Of a DNA stretch of 64,000 nucleotides, positions 8,854 to 19,440 are shown in pieces. The stretch's first letter is position 1. The number at the start of each line of letters is the position of its first letter. A program made the translations under genes and the position numbers. Origin of the DNA: Streptomyces sp. R21 (GTDB taxonomy: Bacteria > Actinomycetota > Actinomycetes > Streptomycetales > Streptomycetaceae); contig NZ_CP163435.1 of NCBI RefSeq assembly GCF_041051975.1, forward strand, positions 2,852,001-2,916,000. Direction: 5' to 3'. A model generated the notes under the pieces. It worked only from the letters and a program-made list of their open reading frames with translations, was not told the origin of the DNA and did not search any database.

Positions 8854-10911
8854 CTACCCCTCCACCGTCTCCCCTGCCACTACATCTACCTCTGCCTCTT
8901 CCGCTGCCGTCGGCACCTCTGCCGCGGCCTCCGTGTTGCCTGCCTCCGTCTTGCGTGCCGCCTCGTCGATCGCGGAGAGCGATCGCCGTACCTGGTTGCG
9001 GTCCGTCGTGTACCAGAAGTCGGGCAGGGACGCCTTCAGATAGCTGCCATAGCGGGCCGTGGCGAGCCGCTGGTCCAGCACCGCCACGACACCACGGTCT
9101 CCCATCGCCCGTACGAGGCGGCCGGCGCCCTGGGCCATCAGGAGTGCCGCGTGAGTGGCGGCGACGGCCATGAAGCCGTTGCCCCCCGCGTCCTCGACCG
9201 CCTTCTGGCGTGCGCTCATCAACGGGTCGTCGGGGCGTGGGAAGGGAATCTTGTCCATGACGACGAGCTGGCAGCTGGCGCCCGGGACGTCCACGCCCTG
9301 CCAGAGCGACAGCGTGCCGAAGAGACAGGTCTTCGGGTCGGCCGCGAAGTTCTTGATCAGCTCGCCGAGCGTCTCCTCGCCCTGGAGGAGGATCGGGAAC
9401 TCCGGGATGCGGCTGCGCAGTTCCTCGGCGGCGAGCTGAGCCGCTCGCATGGAGGAGAAGAGGCCGAGCGTGCGCCCGCCGGCCGACTGGATCAGCTCGG
9501 TGAGCTCATCCAGCATGTCCGTGCGGTCGCCGTCCCGCGCGGGGCGGGACAGATGCTTGGCCACGTAGAGAATGCCCTGCCGGGGATAGTCGAAGGGTGA
9601 GCCGACGTCGAGGCCCTTCCACTGCGGCAGGTCGTCGCCCTCCGTGCCCTCGGGGGCGAGTCCCAGGGACGCCCCCACTCCGTTGAAGTCGCCGCCGAGC
9701 TTCAGCGTCGCGGAGGTCAGGACGACGGAGCGGTCCGTGAAGAGCTTCTCCCTCAGGAGCCCCGACACCGACATGGGAGCGACCCGCAGCGAGGCCCCGA
9801 AGCGGTCGTGCCGCTCGTACCAGACGACGTCCCACTCGGAGCCGTTGCTGATCCGCTCCGCCACGTCGTGCACCGACTCCACCGAGGCGAGAGCCTGCTT
9901 GCGGACCGCGTCCTCGTCCTGGACGGACTTGTCGCGGGTGGCGCCGATCGCGGAGATCACCGTACGGGCGGCGTCACGCAGCGCCATCAACGCGTACCCG
10001 AGGTCCTCCGGGACCTCCTCCAGGCGGCCGGGCAGGGCCAGCTCCATGACCCGCTCGAAGCCCTCGGCGGCCGTCTGCAGCTGGTCGGCCGCCTTCTCGT
10101 TGACGAGCTTGGCGGCCCGGCGCACGGCGCGGTTGACCTGGCCGGGGGTGAGCTCGCCGGTCGCGACGCCGGTGACACGGGAAACCAGCTCGTGCGCCTC
10201 GTCGACGATCAGCACTTCGTGCTGCGGGAGGACCGGCGCGCCCTCGATCGCGTCGATCGCGAGCAGCGCGTGGTTGGTGACGACGACCTCGGCGAGCTTG
10301 GCGCGCTCGCGGGCCATCTCGGCGAAGCACTCCGCTCCGTAGGCGCATTTCGTGGCGCCCAGGCACTCCCGGGACGACACCGACACCTGGGCCCAGGCAC
10401 GGTCGGACACGCCCGGGGTGAGGTCGTCGCGGTCACCGGTCTCCGTCTCGTCCGACCAGTCCCGCAGTCGCAGCAGGTCCTGGCCGAGCTTGCTGGTGGG
10501 GGCGGCCGCCTCGAACTGGTCGAAGAGCCCCTCCTCCTCATCCTGCGGCACACCCTCGTGCAGCCGGTGCAGGCACAGATAGTTCGACCGGCCCTTGAGC
10601 ATCGCGAAATCGGGGCGGCGGCGCAGCAGCGGATGCAGCGCGTCGACCGTGCGCGGGAGGTCCCGCTCCACGAGCTGCCGCTGCAGCGCCAGGGTGGCCG
10701 TTGCCACGACCACGCGCTCCCCGTGCGCGAGGGCGGGCACCAGATAGCCGAGGGACTTTCCGGTGCCGGTGCCGGCCTGGATCAGCAGATGCGAGGTGTC
10801 GTCGATGGCGGCCTCGACGGCTTCGGCCATGGTCACCTGGCCGGGGCGCTCCGTACCGCCGACGGCAGTGACGGCAGCATGCAGGAGTTCAGGGAGTGAG
10901 GGCTTCGTCAT
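8854..10911 (-). CDS. DinG/XPD-type ATP-dependent DNA helicase
   Basis: 685-residue superfamily 2 helicase of the DinG/XPD branch, implicated in unwinding damage-associated DNA structures. Motifs in order: Walker A AGTGTGKS near residue 50, ATATLALQRQLV (motif Ia), four Cys (YLCLHRL, RECLGATKC, GAECF) consistent with the iron-sulfur cluster of this branch, TNHALLAID, the DEAH box VDEAHEL, and the C-terminal VDVPGASCQLVVMDKIPFPRP and GRLVRAMGDRG. The ATG at 10911 lies nine bases after a TAGGGT hexamer that is part of a DNA-damage promoter motif. It faces lexA and probably belongs to the damage response. Confidence 0.92.
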   Translation of the reverse strand: MTKPSLPELLHAAVTAVGGTERPGQVTMAEAVEAAIDDTSHLLIQAGTGTGKSLGYLVPALAHGERVVVATATLALQRQLVERDLPRTVDALHPLLRRRPDFAMLKGRSNYLCLHRLHEGVPQDEEEGLFDQFEAAAPTSKLGQDLLRLRDWSDETETGDRDDLTPGVSDRAWAQVSVSSRECLGATKCAYGAECFAEMARERAKLAEVVVTNHALLAIDAIEGAPVLPQHEVLIVDEAHELVSRVTGVATGELTPGQVNRAVRRAAKLVNEKAADQLQTAAEGFERVMELALPGRLEEVPEDLGYALMALRDAARTVISAIGATRDKSVQDEDAVRKQALASVESVHDVAERISNGSEWDVVWYERHDRFGASLRVAPMSVSGLLREKLFTDRSVVLTSATLKLGGDFNGVGASLGLAPEGTEGDDLPQWKGLDVGSPFDYPRQGILYVAKHLSRPARDGDRTDMLDELTELIQSAGGRTLGLFSSMRAAQLAAEELRSRIPEFPILLQGEETLGELIKNFAADPKTCLFGTLSLWQGVDVPGASCQLVVMDKIPFPRPDDPLMSARQKAVEDAGGNGFMAVAATHAALLMAQGAGRLVRAMGDRGVVAVLDQRLATARYGSYLKASLPDFWYTTDRNQVRRSLSAIDEAARKTEAGNTEAAAEVPTAAEEAEVDVVAGETVEG

Positions 10912-10920
10912 AGCCCGACC

Positions 10921-10943
10921 ACCCTACGGGTCGGGACTGACAA
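10921..10943 (-). promoter_or_regulatory. RecA_NDp-like DNA-damage promoter of the DinG-type helicase gene
   Basis: Read on the minus strand: TTGTCAGTC, eight bases, then TAGGGT, nine bases before the ATG. The known LexA-independent damage promoter of actinobacteria (RecA_NDp, activated by PafBC) is TTGTCRGTG-N8-TANNNT, so this differs at one position. The match includes exact spacing. Confidence 0.65.
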
Positions 10944-10949
10944 TCGGGC

Positions 10950-10999
10950 GATCAAGGCGGGGGCCGGGGATGTGATCAAGACGTCTGCGTCCGGTGTGA

Positions 11000-11004
<5 letters not shown>
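10950..11004. repeat. Three GATCAAG repeats at 24-base intervals
   Basis: GATCAAG occurs at 10950, 10974 and 10998, and the last two copies share the longer TGTGATCAAG. The array fills the 88-base gap between the siderophore synthetase stop and the helicase gene promoter, upstream of the latter. Role unknown. Confidence 0.6.
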
Positions 11005-12928
<1,924 letters not shown>

Positions 12929-12988
12929 GGAGGGACTCCTCGACGGGGAACCGGATCGGGACGATCGGAGTTACAGATTGTGACGGCG

Positions 12989-13918
12989 CTACAACAGATC
13001 GCGCAGGGCCCGGTCTCGGACCATGAGGGCTGCCTTCTTGTCGGGCAGGTCGACCTCGGTGGAGAACCGGAAGCCGGCGCTCAGGAAGGCGGAGACGGAG
13101 GGGGTGTTGCGAAGGTCGGGTTCCGCGACGACGCGTGCGCAGGTGGGGCGCTTGTCGAGGACGAGGTCGGCGACGGCTCGGAGCAGGGCGGAGCCCAGTC
13201 CGCGCCCTCGGTCGGCGACACCACCGATGAGGAGGTGGATTCCGGTGTCGTGCGGTCGGGCGGGGTAGTGGCGGGCGAGGAGGTCGAGGTCCGCGCGGTA
13301 GATCTCCCAGTAGCTCATCGGCGTGCCGTCCAGCACGCCCAGGCAGGGGACGCTGCGTCCGTCCCCGTCGAGCTGCCCGCACAGATGCTCCTCCACCACC
13401 GACTCGGGCCCCGCGAGCTCCCAGAACGCCGCGACGGCGGGGTCGTTCATCCAGCGCGCGATGAGCGGGAGATCGCGTCCGATGCGTACGGGGACGAGGC
13501 GGAAGACGCCTACGGGGGTGGCCGTGGGGCCCCAGTCACCGACGCTGTCGAGCAGATCGCCGCCGCCGGAAGCGGCGGGGTCCCCGGTAGGGGTGAGAGG
13601 AGCAGCAGGGGTGAGAGGAGCGTCGGCGGGAGCGAGCTGAGCGTCGGTCGGTGTGAGCGGGACGGAGTCCGTTGTGAGCTGAGGGGAGTCTCTTGTGAAC
13701 TGAAAAGAGTCCGCCGCGCCCGTCAGTGCGCCCTGTTCGCCCACGCCCTCGGCGTCTGCCCCCGCTTCCTCCGCTTCCGCGAAGAGCGCGATGAGCTCGT
13801 CGGGCAGGCGCAGGTCCAGCGTTTCCTCGCAGTCCGTGCCCGGGCCGAGGCCCGTGTCGGTGCCGAGGTCGGTGGCAGGGGCGGTACCGGCGTCGGTGCT
13901 CGCATCGGTGGGAGACAC
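12989..13918 (-). CDS. IucB/RhbD-like N-acetyltransferase of siderophore operon
   Basis: 309 residues. The C-terminal half (from about residue 135) is a GNAT acyltransferase of the siderophore type: FRLVPVRIGRDLPLIARWMN, VLDGTPMSYWEIYRADLDLL, the acetyl-CoA loop GGVADRGRGLGSALLRAVAD, and VVAEPDLRNTPSVSAFLSAGF. Relatives (IucB, RhbD, MbtK) acylate a hydroxylamine or amine. The first about 130 residues are unusual: acidic, Thr/Ala/Pro-rich and repetitive, probably disordered. The GTG at 13918 follows GAGAGGAG. It lies between the two NIS synthetase genes with 40 and 60 base gaps. Confidence 0.88.
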   Translation of the reverse strand: MSPTDASTDAGTAPATDLGTDTGLGPGTDCEETLDLRLPDELIALFAEAEEAGADAEGVGEQGALTGAADSFQFTRDSPQLTTDSVPLTPTDAQLAPADAPLTPAAPLTPTGDPAASGGGDLLDSVGDWGPTATPVGVFRLVPVRIGRDLPLIARWMNDPAVAAFWELAGPESVVEEHLCGQLDGDGRSVPCLGVLDGTPMSYWEIYRADLDLLARHYPARPHDTGIHLLIGGVADRGRGLGSALLRAVADLVLDKRPTCARVVAEPDLRNTPSVSAFLSAGFRFSTEVDLPDKKAALMVRDRALRDLL

Positions 13919-13957
13919 GGCGACGCTCCTCTCAGAAGACGGGGTGGGTCATGTTCC

Positions 13958-15955
13958 TCAGGAATGAAGGGGGTTGGCGATGGTGACGTAGACGGACTGG
14001 GTGTCGACCGGGCCGACGAGTTCATCGAGACCGTGCAACCGGGTCAGCAGGTTGGCCTTGCAGCGCAGGACGGGTGAGTCGAGCAGGCGGGCGGGCAGCG
14101 ACGTGCGCAGCCGTGCCGGGCCGGTGGCGACATCGGCGAGGAAGCGGCGGAAGGCGGCCAGCAGCAACCGTTCGTCGGCGAGGCGCTGGGAGCCGAACGC
14201 GCCGACTAGACCGAGCACGTTGTTGATGGCGAGGTAGTAGGCGAACCGTTCGTCGGTGACCTCGTCGGAGACGAAGGTGTCGCTGTGTTCGCCGATGCCG
14301 GGCAGCCGGGAGTCGAGTTCCGCGCGGCGGGAGGCGCGGAAGTAGTAGCCCTGGTTGTCGCGGTAGCGGCCGCCCGTGGGCCAGCCCTCGGCGTCCAGCA
14401 GGAGCAGGGTGTTCTGCTGGTGGGCTTCCAGGGCGATCCCGGCCTCGCTGTCGAGCCAGAGCACAGGGCGTACGACCTGCTCCAGGTAGCGCAGGAACCA
14501 CTCGGTGGCGACGGCGCCGCGGGGACGGCCGGTGCATCCGGCGAGGCGGGTGACGATCTCGGCGAGCCGGGACCGCATGACCGGCCGGTCCTGACTCCGG
14601 TCCCGTACGCCGGGCTGGGCGTGCGGACGGGGCGAGACGAGTCCCGCGACGCACGTGACGTCGTCCGTCGGGCCGAACGGGTTGTGGCGGATCATCACGT
14701 CGAGGCCGGGCAGGGGCTTGGCGTCCGGGCCGTCGACGGCGAGCCAGGCCGGGTCGCGGACGATGTCGAAGCCCGGGTGGGCGGCCTGCCACTGCTTGAA
14801 CAGGCCGCCGCGCAACAGACGGTGGACCTCCACGCCCCGGTGGAGTTCCTTGCGGAGGTTCTCGCGGCGGGAGTTGGTGATGCGCAGGCCCAGCGACAGC
14901 TTCAGCATCGCGGGGGCGCCCGTGCGGTGGACGGTGCGAACGGAGGAGGTGGGGTGCCAGGGGGCGCCGTGCGGGCCGAGGTTGTGCAGCAGCCCGGCGT
15001 CGAGCAGGGCCGCGACTTCGGGGCGGTGCAGGGCTTCGCCCATCTGCCAGGGATGCAGTGGCAGGGCGGCGTATCCGTCGGGCAGCGGAAGCCCGGCGCC
15101 CGCCAGCCGTGCGGTGAGCTGTTCCGCGGCGACGGGGCGGCCGCGTTCCGTCCACGCCGAGTCGGCCGCCAGCACGGACGGGGCGACCGCCATCCAGTGC
15201 AGGGGGAAGGAGCCTCGCAACTCGGGTGAGTACAGACGGGCTTCGGCTTCGGAGAGTCCCTCGCGGCTCTTCGGCGTGGGGTGCTGCGGGTGGCCGAGCA
15301 CGAGCGCCTGCTCGGCGGCGAGGAAGAGGTCGGCCTCGTCGGCGGGGTGTTCCCGCCGGTCGCGGATGAACAGGGCGGTGCGGCGGACGGAGTCGGCCAC
15401 GCGACCGACGAGGTCCCCGCCGTCGTCGGCGGGGCTGTGCGGCGTCCGGAGTTCCGGGCGGCTCGCGGTTCCGGCGCGGGCCGCGGCGGACGGCGCTCCC
15501 CGTCCGGCCGTGGCTGTGGCCCACGCGGCCTGCCGGGCGAGCAGCGCGGCCACCGTGACCGCGTCGGCGGGGGGCGCCCCGTCGGGAGCGTCGGCAAGGT
15601 AGGGGAGGCCGAAGCGGTGCCAGCCGGTCGGGGACCAGTAGTGGACCGGCGCCAGCAGGGCCGTGCCGCTGGCGGGGAGGGGGATGCGCAGGGTGCCGTC
15701 GTCGGGGGCCGCGAGGTCGTTCTCCCGTACCCAGCAGCGCAGCAGGTTCTCGACGCCCGCCGCCTGGGCAGCGGTCTGCGCGTCGGGGTGTTCCAACAGG
15801 TCGGCCGTGCAGCCGCGCAGCCGTTCGGCCTCGCCCGCCCCTCCCTTCTGCCGGGGGACGACCGGTTCGGCCGTCGGCGCGAGCGGGGCCTGTGTGCCGC
15901 CGGCCGCCGGCTCGTGGGTGTGGGGACGGCCGTCGGGTGCGGGAGTGGCGTTCAA
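13958..15955 (-). CDS. IucA/IucC family siderophore synthetase (first synthetase)
   Basis: 665-residue NIS synthetase, RhbC/IucA-like. Motifs: YAALPLHPWQMGEALH, SVRTVHRTGAPAMLKLSLGLRIT (the conserved SxRT...KLSL block), and GIALEAHQQNTLLLLD, an EAHxQN motif typical of the family. It presumably makes the first amide bond to citrate, with the paralogue downstream making the second. The probable start is a TTG at 15955, seven bases after GAGGAA. It shares the operon with the acetyltransferase and the second synthetase; a 344-base gap separates it from the aminotransferase gene upstream. Confidence 0.9.
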   Translation of the reverse strand: MNATPAPDGRPHTHEPAAGGTQAPLAPTAEPVVPRQKGGAGEAERLRGCTADLLEHPDAQTAAQAAGVENLLRCWVRENDLAAPDDGTLRIPLPASGTALLAPVHYWSPTGWHRFGLPYLADAPDGAPPADAVTVAALLARQAAWATATAGRGAPSAAARAGTASRPELRTPHSPADDGGDLVGRVADSVRRTALFIRDRREHPADEADLFLAAEQALVLGHPQHPTPKSREGLSEAEARLYSPELRGSFPLHWMAVAPSVLAADSAWTERGRPVAAEQLTARLAGAGLPLPDGYAALPLHPWQMGEALHRPEVAALLDAGLLHNLGPHGAPWHPTSSVRTVHRTGAPAMLKLSLGLRITNSRRENLRKELHRGVEVHRLLRGGLFKQWQAAHPGFDIVRDPAWLAVDGPDAKPLPGLDVMIRHNPFGPTDDVTCVAGLVSPRPHAQPGVRDRSQDRPVMRSRLAEIVTRLAGCTGRPRGAVATEWFLRYLEQVVRPVLWLDSEAGIALEAHQQNTLLLLDAEGWPTGGRYRDNQGYYFRASRRAELDSRLPGIGEHSDTFVSDEVTDERFAYYLAINNVLGLVGAFGSQRLADERLLLAAFRRFLADVATGPARLRTSLPARLLDSPVLRCKANLLTRLHGLDELVGPVDTQSVYVTIANPLHS

Positions 15956-16299
15956 GTGCGTTCCTCGTGACGTCGTTCAGGCTCGTACGGCGACGAACCC
16001 GGGTGGCTCTGGTGTGCGTGCTGCCTCTGGCGTTCCTGATCGGCTGGGTTCGCGGGCGGAGCGGGTCGTCCCCTGTGAAGCTCGGGGCGCTGTGGCGCGG
16101 CCGATATCCGGGCGTCCTGGCGGCCGGGCACTCCGGAGCAGCGGATCCCGCTCCCCGGCACCGCGGGACCTGGCGGTTCGGCTCCCCGGGCACTTCGCCG
16201 TCCCGAAACGCGGACGCCCCCGGGACATCCCCGCACGCCGTCGACCCACAGCACGACACCACGCCCCATCACCGCCTTCCCCGCGCCCGGCCTACGCGC
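15956..16299. other. Gap inside siderophore operon without a convincing gene
   Basis: 344 bases separate the aminotransferase stop from the first synthetase start. Open frames on both strands lack ribosome binding sites or recognisable folds. A plus-strand frame from about 15964 encodes a hydrophobic stretch (VALVCVLPLAFLIGW), but nothing else supports it. An internal promoter for the downstream genes is possible; no iron-box palindrome was seen. Confidence 0.4.
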
Positions 16300-17730
16300 T
16301 CATGCGCCGTGCCCGGCGCCCACGGCGCCGCTGGCCGCTGCCGCGACCGCGTCCGCCAGGCGGTCGAGGACCGCGCTCGCCTGCTCGTCGCTGATCGTCA
16401 ACGGCGGGAGCAGGCGCACCACGCTCGCGTGGCGCCCGCCCAGTTCCACGATGAGCCCGCGCTTGAGGCACTCCCGCTGGACGGCGGCGGCCTGTTCGGG
16501 CGCGGCGGGCCGGGGTCCGTCGCCGGTGGGGTCTGCAGTCCCCTCCGGGTCCACGAGCTCGACGCCGATCATCAACCCACGGCCCCGTACGTCGCCGATG
16601 CAGGGGAACTCGGCGGCCAGATGCCGGAGTTGGGCGAGCATGCGATCACCCAGCGCCCCGGCACGCTCGGCGAGCCGGTTCTCCCGGACGTACGCCAGAG
16701 TCGCCGTACCCGCGGCCATGGCGAGTTGGTTGCCCCGGAACGTGCCCGCGTGGGCGCCGGGTTCCCAGACGTCGAGGTCTTCGCGGTAGACGACGACGGC
16801 CAGCGGCAGACTGCCGCCGATGGCCTTGGACATGACCATCACGTCCGGCATGATCCCGCTGTGTTCCACGGCCCAGAAGGTGCCGGTCCGGCCGACCCCC
16901 GTCTGGACCTCGTCCGCGATCAGGGGGACGGACCGCGACGCGGTGATCTCACGCATCCGGCGCATCCAGCCGTCGGGGGCCGGAATCACGCCGCCCTCGC
17001 CCTGGACGGGTTCGAGGATCATCCCGGCTGGGTGCGGCACGCCCGACTTGGTGTCGTCGAGCACGGACTCGGTCCAGCGTGCGGCGAGTTCGGCACCCCG
17101 GTCGCCTCCGATGCCGTACGGGCAGCGGTAGTCCTGCGGAAACGGCAGGCGTGTGACGCGTACGTCGGGTGCTCCCCCGGATGCTTCGAGCGCCCCCGCG
17201 GTCATCCCGTGGTACGCGCCGGTGAACGCGAGCATCCCGCTGCGCCCGGTCGCCGCGCGCACCAGCTTGAAGGCGGCCTCGACCGCGTCCGTCCCGGCCG
17301 GACCGCAGAACTGCACCCGCGCGCGCTCGGCGAACTCCGGCGGGAGCGTGCGGAACAACTCGGTGGTGAAGGCGTCCTTGACGGGGGTGGCGAGGTCGAG
17401 GACGTGCAACGGAGCGCCCGAGTCGAGGACCTTTCTGATCGCCTCCAGCACCACCGGGTGGTTGTGCCCGAGCGCCAGGGTGCCCGCGCCGGAAAGGCAG
17501 TCGAGGTAGCGGCGGCCGTCGGCGCCCTCGATCGTCAGTCCGCGCGCCCGCACGGGGACGATCGGCAGGGCGCGCGCGTAGGTGCGAGCCGCCGACTCGC
17601 GCGCCGACTGGCGCCGCAGGATCCCCTCGTGCGCCACGCGCGCCCGCTCGGGACCGCTCTCACGCGCCCCCTCGTGCCCGTCATCCGGCTCCCGCCCCAC
17701 CGGCACCACCGCAGACTCCGTCAATGCCAC
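16300..17730 (-). CDS. Diaminobutyrate--2-oxoglutarate aminotransferase-like, siderophore operon
   Basis: 476-residue class III PLP aminotransferase, most like L-2,4-diaminobutyrate:2-oxoglutarate 4-aminotransferases (RhbA, Dat, EctB). Motifs: YLDCLSGAGTLALGHNHP near residue 75, FCGPAGTDAVEAAFKL, AYHGMTAGALEASG, LILEPVQGEGG-type segment, LIADEVQTGVGRTG (PLP-binding Asp), and SKAIGGSLPLAVVVY with the Schiff-base Lys. The GTG at 17730 lies ten bases after GGGAGG. As first gene of the siderophore operon it should supply a diamine precursor from aspartate semialdehyde, though no decarboxylase gene accompanies it. Confidence 0.88.
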   Translation of the reverse strand: MALTESAVVPVGREPDDGHEGARESGPERARVAHEGILRRQSARESAARTYARALPIVPVRARGLTIEGADGRRYLDCLSGAGTLALGHNHPVVLEAIRKVLDSGAPLHVLDLATPVKDAFTTELFRTLPPEFAERARVQFCGPAGTDAVEAAFKLVRAATGRSGMLAFTGAYHGMTAGALEASGGAPDVRVTRLPFPQDYRCPYGIGGDRGAELAARWTESVLDDTKSGVPHPAGMILEPVQGEGGVIPAPDGWMRRMREITASRSVPLIADEVQTGVGRTGTFWAVEHSGIMPDVMVMSKAIGGSLPLAVVVYREDLDVWEPGAHAGTFRGNQLAMAAGTATLAYVRENRLAERAGALGDRMLAQLRHLAAEFPCIGDVRGRGLMIGVELVDPEGTADPTGDGPRPAAPEQAAAVQRECLKRGLIVELGGRHASVVRLLPPLTISDEQASAVLDRLADAVAAAASGAVGAGHGA

Positions 17731-17867
17731 GACTACAGGTCCTCCCGCTGTCCCGAGGCGAGTTGGCAGGGGTGCTGGACCCACGCTGAACGCATGCGTC
17801 TGGTCCCCCGTACGTACCAACGACGCGGCGCGCGCGGGGAAGCGGGTGCACCGAAGATCCTTGCCGT

Positions 17868-17890
17868 GACGGAACCGTTGCCGTTCCGTC
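17868..17890. promoter_or_regulatory. Inverted repeat in divergent siderophore/protease region
   Basis: GACGGAAC, a seven-base spacer, then GTTCCGTC: a perfect eight-base inverted repeat 138 bases before the aminotransferase start and about 135 bases before the first protease. It could be an operator for either direction. It does not resemble the DmdR/IdeR iron box. Confidence 0.4.
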
Positions 17891-18024
17891 GGAAGTCCCC
17901 CACAGCGACCGCATAGTCTTTGATGCCGTTCAGCGATACCGAATGATCACCGGCCGACCGGCACCCACGGTCACAGAACTGCTGCGGCAGCGCCGAGTTC
18001 ACTTACGCCCAGGGGGAATCCCAG

Positions 18025-19257
18025 ATGCGATCCATACGCCCGCGCTTCGCCGCTCGCCAAGGGAGGAGCGCGCGTCGCAGAACCTCCCCCGTGCTGGCCG
18101 CCGTCGGCCTCACCGCGGCGCTGGCGCTCACCGCGACCGCCTGCAACTCCGGTGACGACAAAGCGGGTGGCGAGCCGGGCTCGTCGGCGTCCGCGTCCCA
18201 GGACGACGGCAAGATCAAGATCCCGGACGACATCAAGAACAAGCTCAAAGAGCACGGGATCGACATCGACAAGTGGAAGGACGGCGCCTGGAAGAACTGG
18301 GACAAGAGCGACTGGCTGCGCGAGGCCGACGACTACATCAACCCCATCATCAAGGGGCTGTGGAACCCGGACCGGATGCGCGGAGCCGACGACCCCGACA
18401 AGGACAAGGGCGTCGACGACAGCGACCTCTCCGGTGACCAGGGCGTCACCGACCCGACCCCGGCGTCCGTGGCCGCGCAGGCCGTGAAGACCGCGTACCA
18501 CGCGAACGCGGCCGAGGCCGGCAAGGTCTTCTTCGACTCCCCCGAGGGCACGATGGTCTGCTCGGCGACGGTCGTCGAGGACCCGGCGCACCCGGGCAAG
18601 TCCAACCTGGTGTGGACCGCGGGCCACTGCGTGCACGCCGGCAAGAAGGGCGGCTGGTACCGCAACATCGCCTTCGTGCCCTCGTACAACAACGACGGCA
18701 GGACGGCCGCCGCTCTGCAGAAGGCCACCAAGGCGGAGGTCGCCCCGTACGGCGTCTGGTGGAGCGACTGGGCGCAGACTTCGGACCAGTGGATCGAGCA
18801 GGGCGGTTCGACGGGCGGCCAGGGCGCGTCGTACGACTTCGCGGTGCTGCATGTGACGCCGGAGAAGGGCAGCAGCGGCAAGTCCCTGGAGGAGACCGTC
18901 GGTTCGGCGCTCCCGGTGAACTTCAACGCTCCGGCCGTGCCGAAGGTGTCGAGCATCACGGCGACCGGCTACCCGGCGGCGGCGCCCTTCGACGGACAGA
19001 AGCTGTACCAGTGCACGGACAAGCCGGGCCGGTTGTCCATCGCCAAGGCGGACCCCACGATGTACCGCATCGGCTGCAGCATGACCGGCGGTTCGTCCGG
19101 CGGCGGCTGGGTGTCGACGGGGGCGGACGGCAAGCCCGCGCTGGTGTCCAACACGTCGATCGGCCCGGTCAGTTCGGGCTGGCTGGCCGGCCCGCACCTG
19201 GGCCCTGTGGCCAAGGGGATCTACAACTCGGTGAGCAAGAAGTTCGCCGGTCAGTGA
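18025..19257 (+). CDS. Trypsin-like serine protease lipoprotein (copy 1)
   Basis: 410 residues. The N-terminus has twin Arg stretches, a hydrophobic core and a Cys at the end of ALALTATAC, indicating export and lipidation. A linker rich in Lys/Asp (KIPDDIKNKLKEHGIDIDKW) is followed by a trypsin/V8-like protease domain with catalytic residues visible as WTAGHCVHAG (His), SYDFAVLHV (Asp) and CSMTGGSSGGGW (Ser). It is probably anchored outside the membrane. The ATG follows AGGGGGA. It is a tandem paralogue of the next gene; the substrate is unknown. The close match of the two copies suggests local duplication. Confidence 0.88.
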   Translation: MRSIRPRFAARQGRSARRRTSPVLAAVGLTAALALTATACNSGDDKAGGEPGSSASASQDDGKIKIPDDIKNKLKEHGIDIDKWKDGAWKNWDKSDWLREADDYINPIIKGLWNPDRMRGADDPDKDKGVDDSDLSGDQGVTDPTPASVAAQAVKTAYHANAAEAGKVFFDSPEGTMVCSATVVEDPAHPGKSNLVWTAGHCVHAGKKGGWYRNIAFVPSYNNDGRTAAALQKATKAEVAPYGVWWSDWAQTSDQWIEQGGSTGGQGASYDFAVLHVTPEKGSSGKSLEETVGSALPVNFNAPAVPKVSSITATGYPAAAPFDGQKLYQCTDKPGRLSIAKADPTMYRIGCSMTGGSSGGGWVSTGADGKPALVSNTSIGPVSSGWLAGPHLGPVAKGIYNSVSKKFAGQ

Positions 19258-19278
19258 CGCGGCGGGCGTAACAGGGTT

Positions 19279-19338
19279 CGGACGGGCGGTGGTGGGTGGC
19301 GTGCGGAATTCCGCACCGACCCACCGCCGTTCGTCCCC
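19279..19338. terminator. Terminator hairpin between the two protease genes
   Basis: A long hairpin centred on the perfect 16-base palindrome GTGCGGAATTCCGCAC (19301-19316) extends outward through GACGGGCGGTGG and its near-complement to about 60 bases. It lies 20-80 bases after the first protease stop. Confidence 0.75.
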
Positions 19339-19440
19339 GGTTGCGGGGCGCGGTGCGGTGTGATGTCGAGTGGTTCCTCCGGGAGCCGCTTCCGCGCCCG
19401 GCAGCACATGACACACCGCTCCAACGGGGGTTACATCCGT

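Noticed and set aside
15952..16272. A 106-codon minus-strand frame in the siderophore operon gap
   Set aside because: Arg/Gly/Pro-rich translation typical of a wrong frame; it would overlap the next gene start and has no ribosome binding site.
17731..18024. Iron-box (DmdR/IdeR) upstream of the siderophore operon
   Set aside because: No TTAGGTTAGGCTCACCTAA-like palindrome could be found in the divergent region; the GACGGAAC inverted repeat is unrelated.
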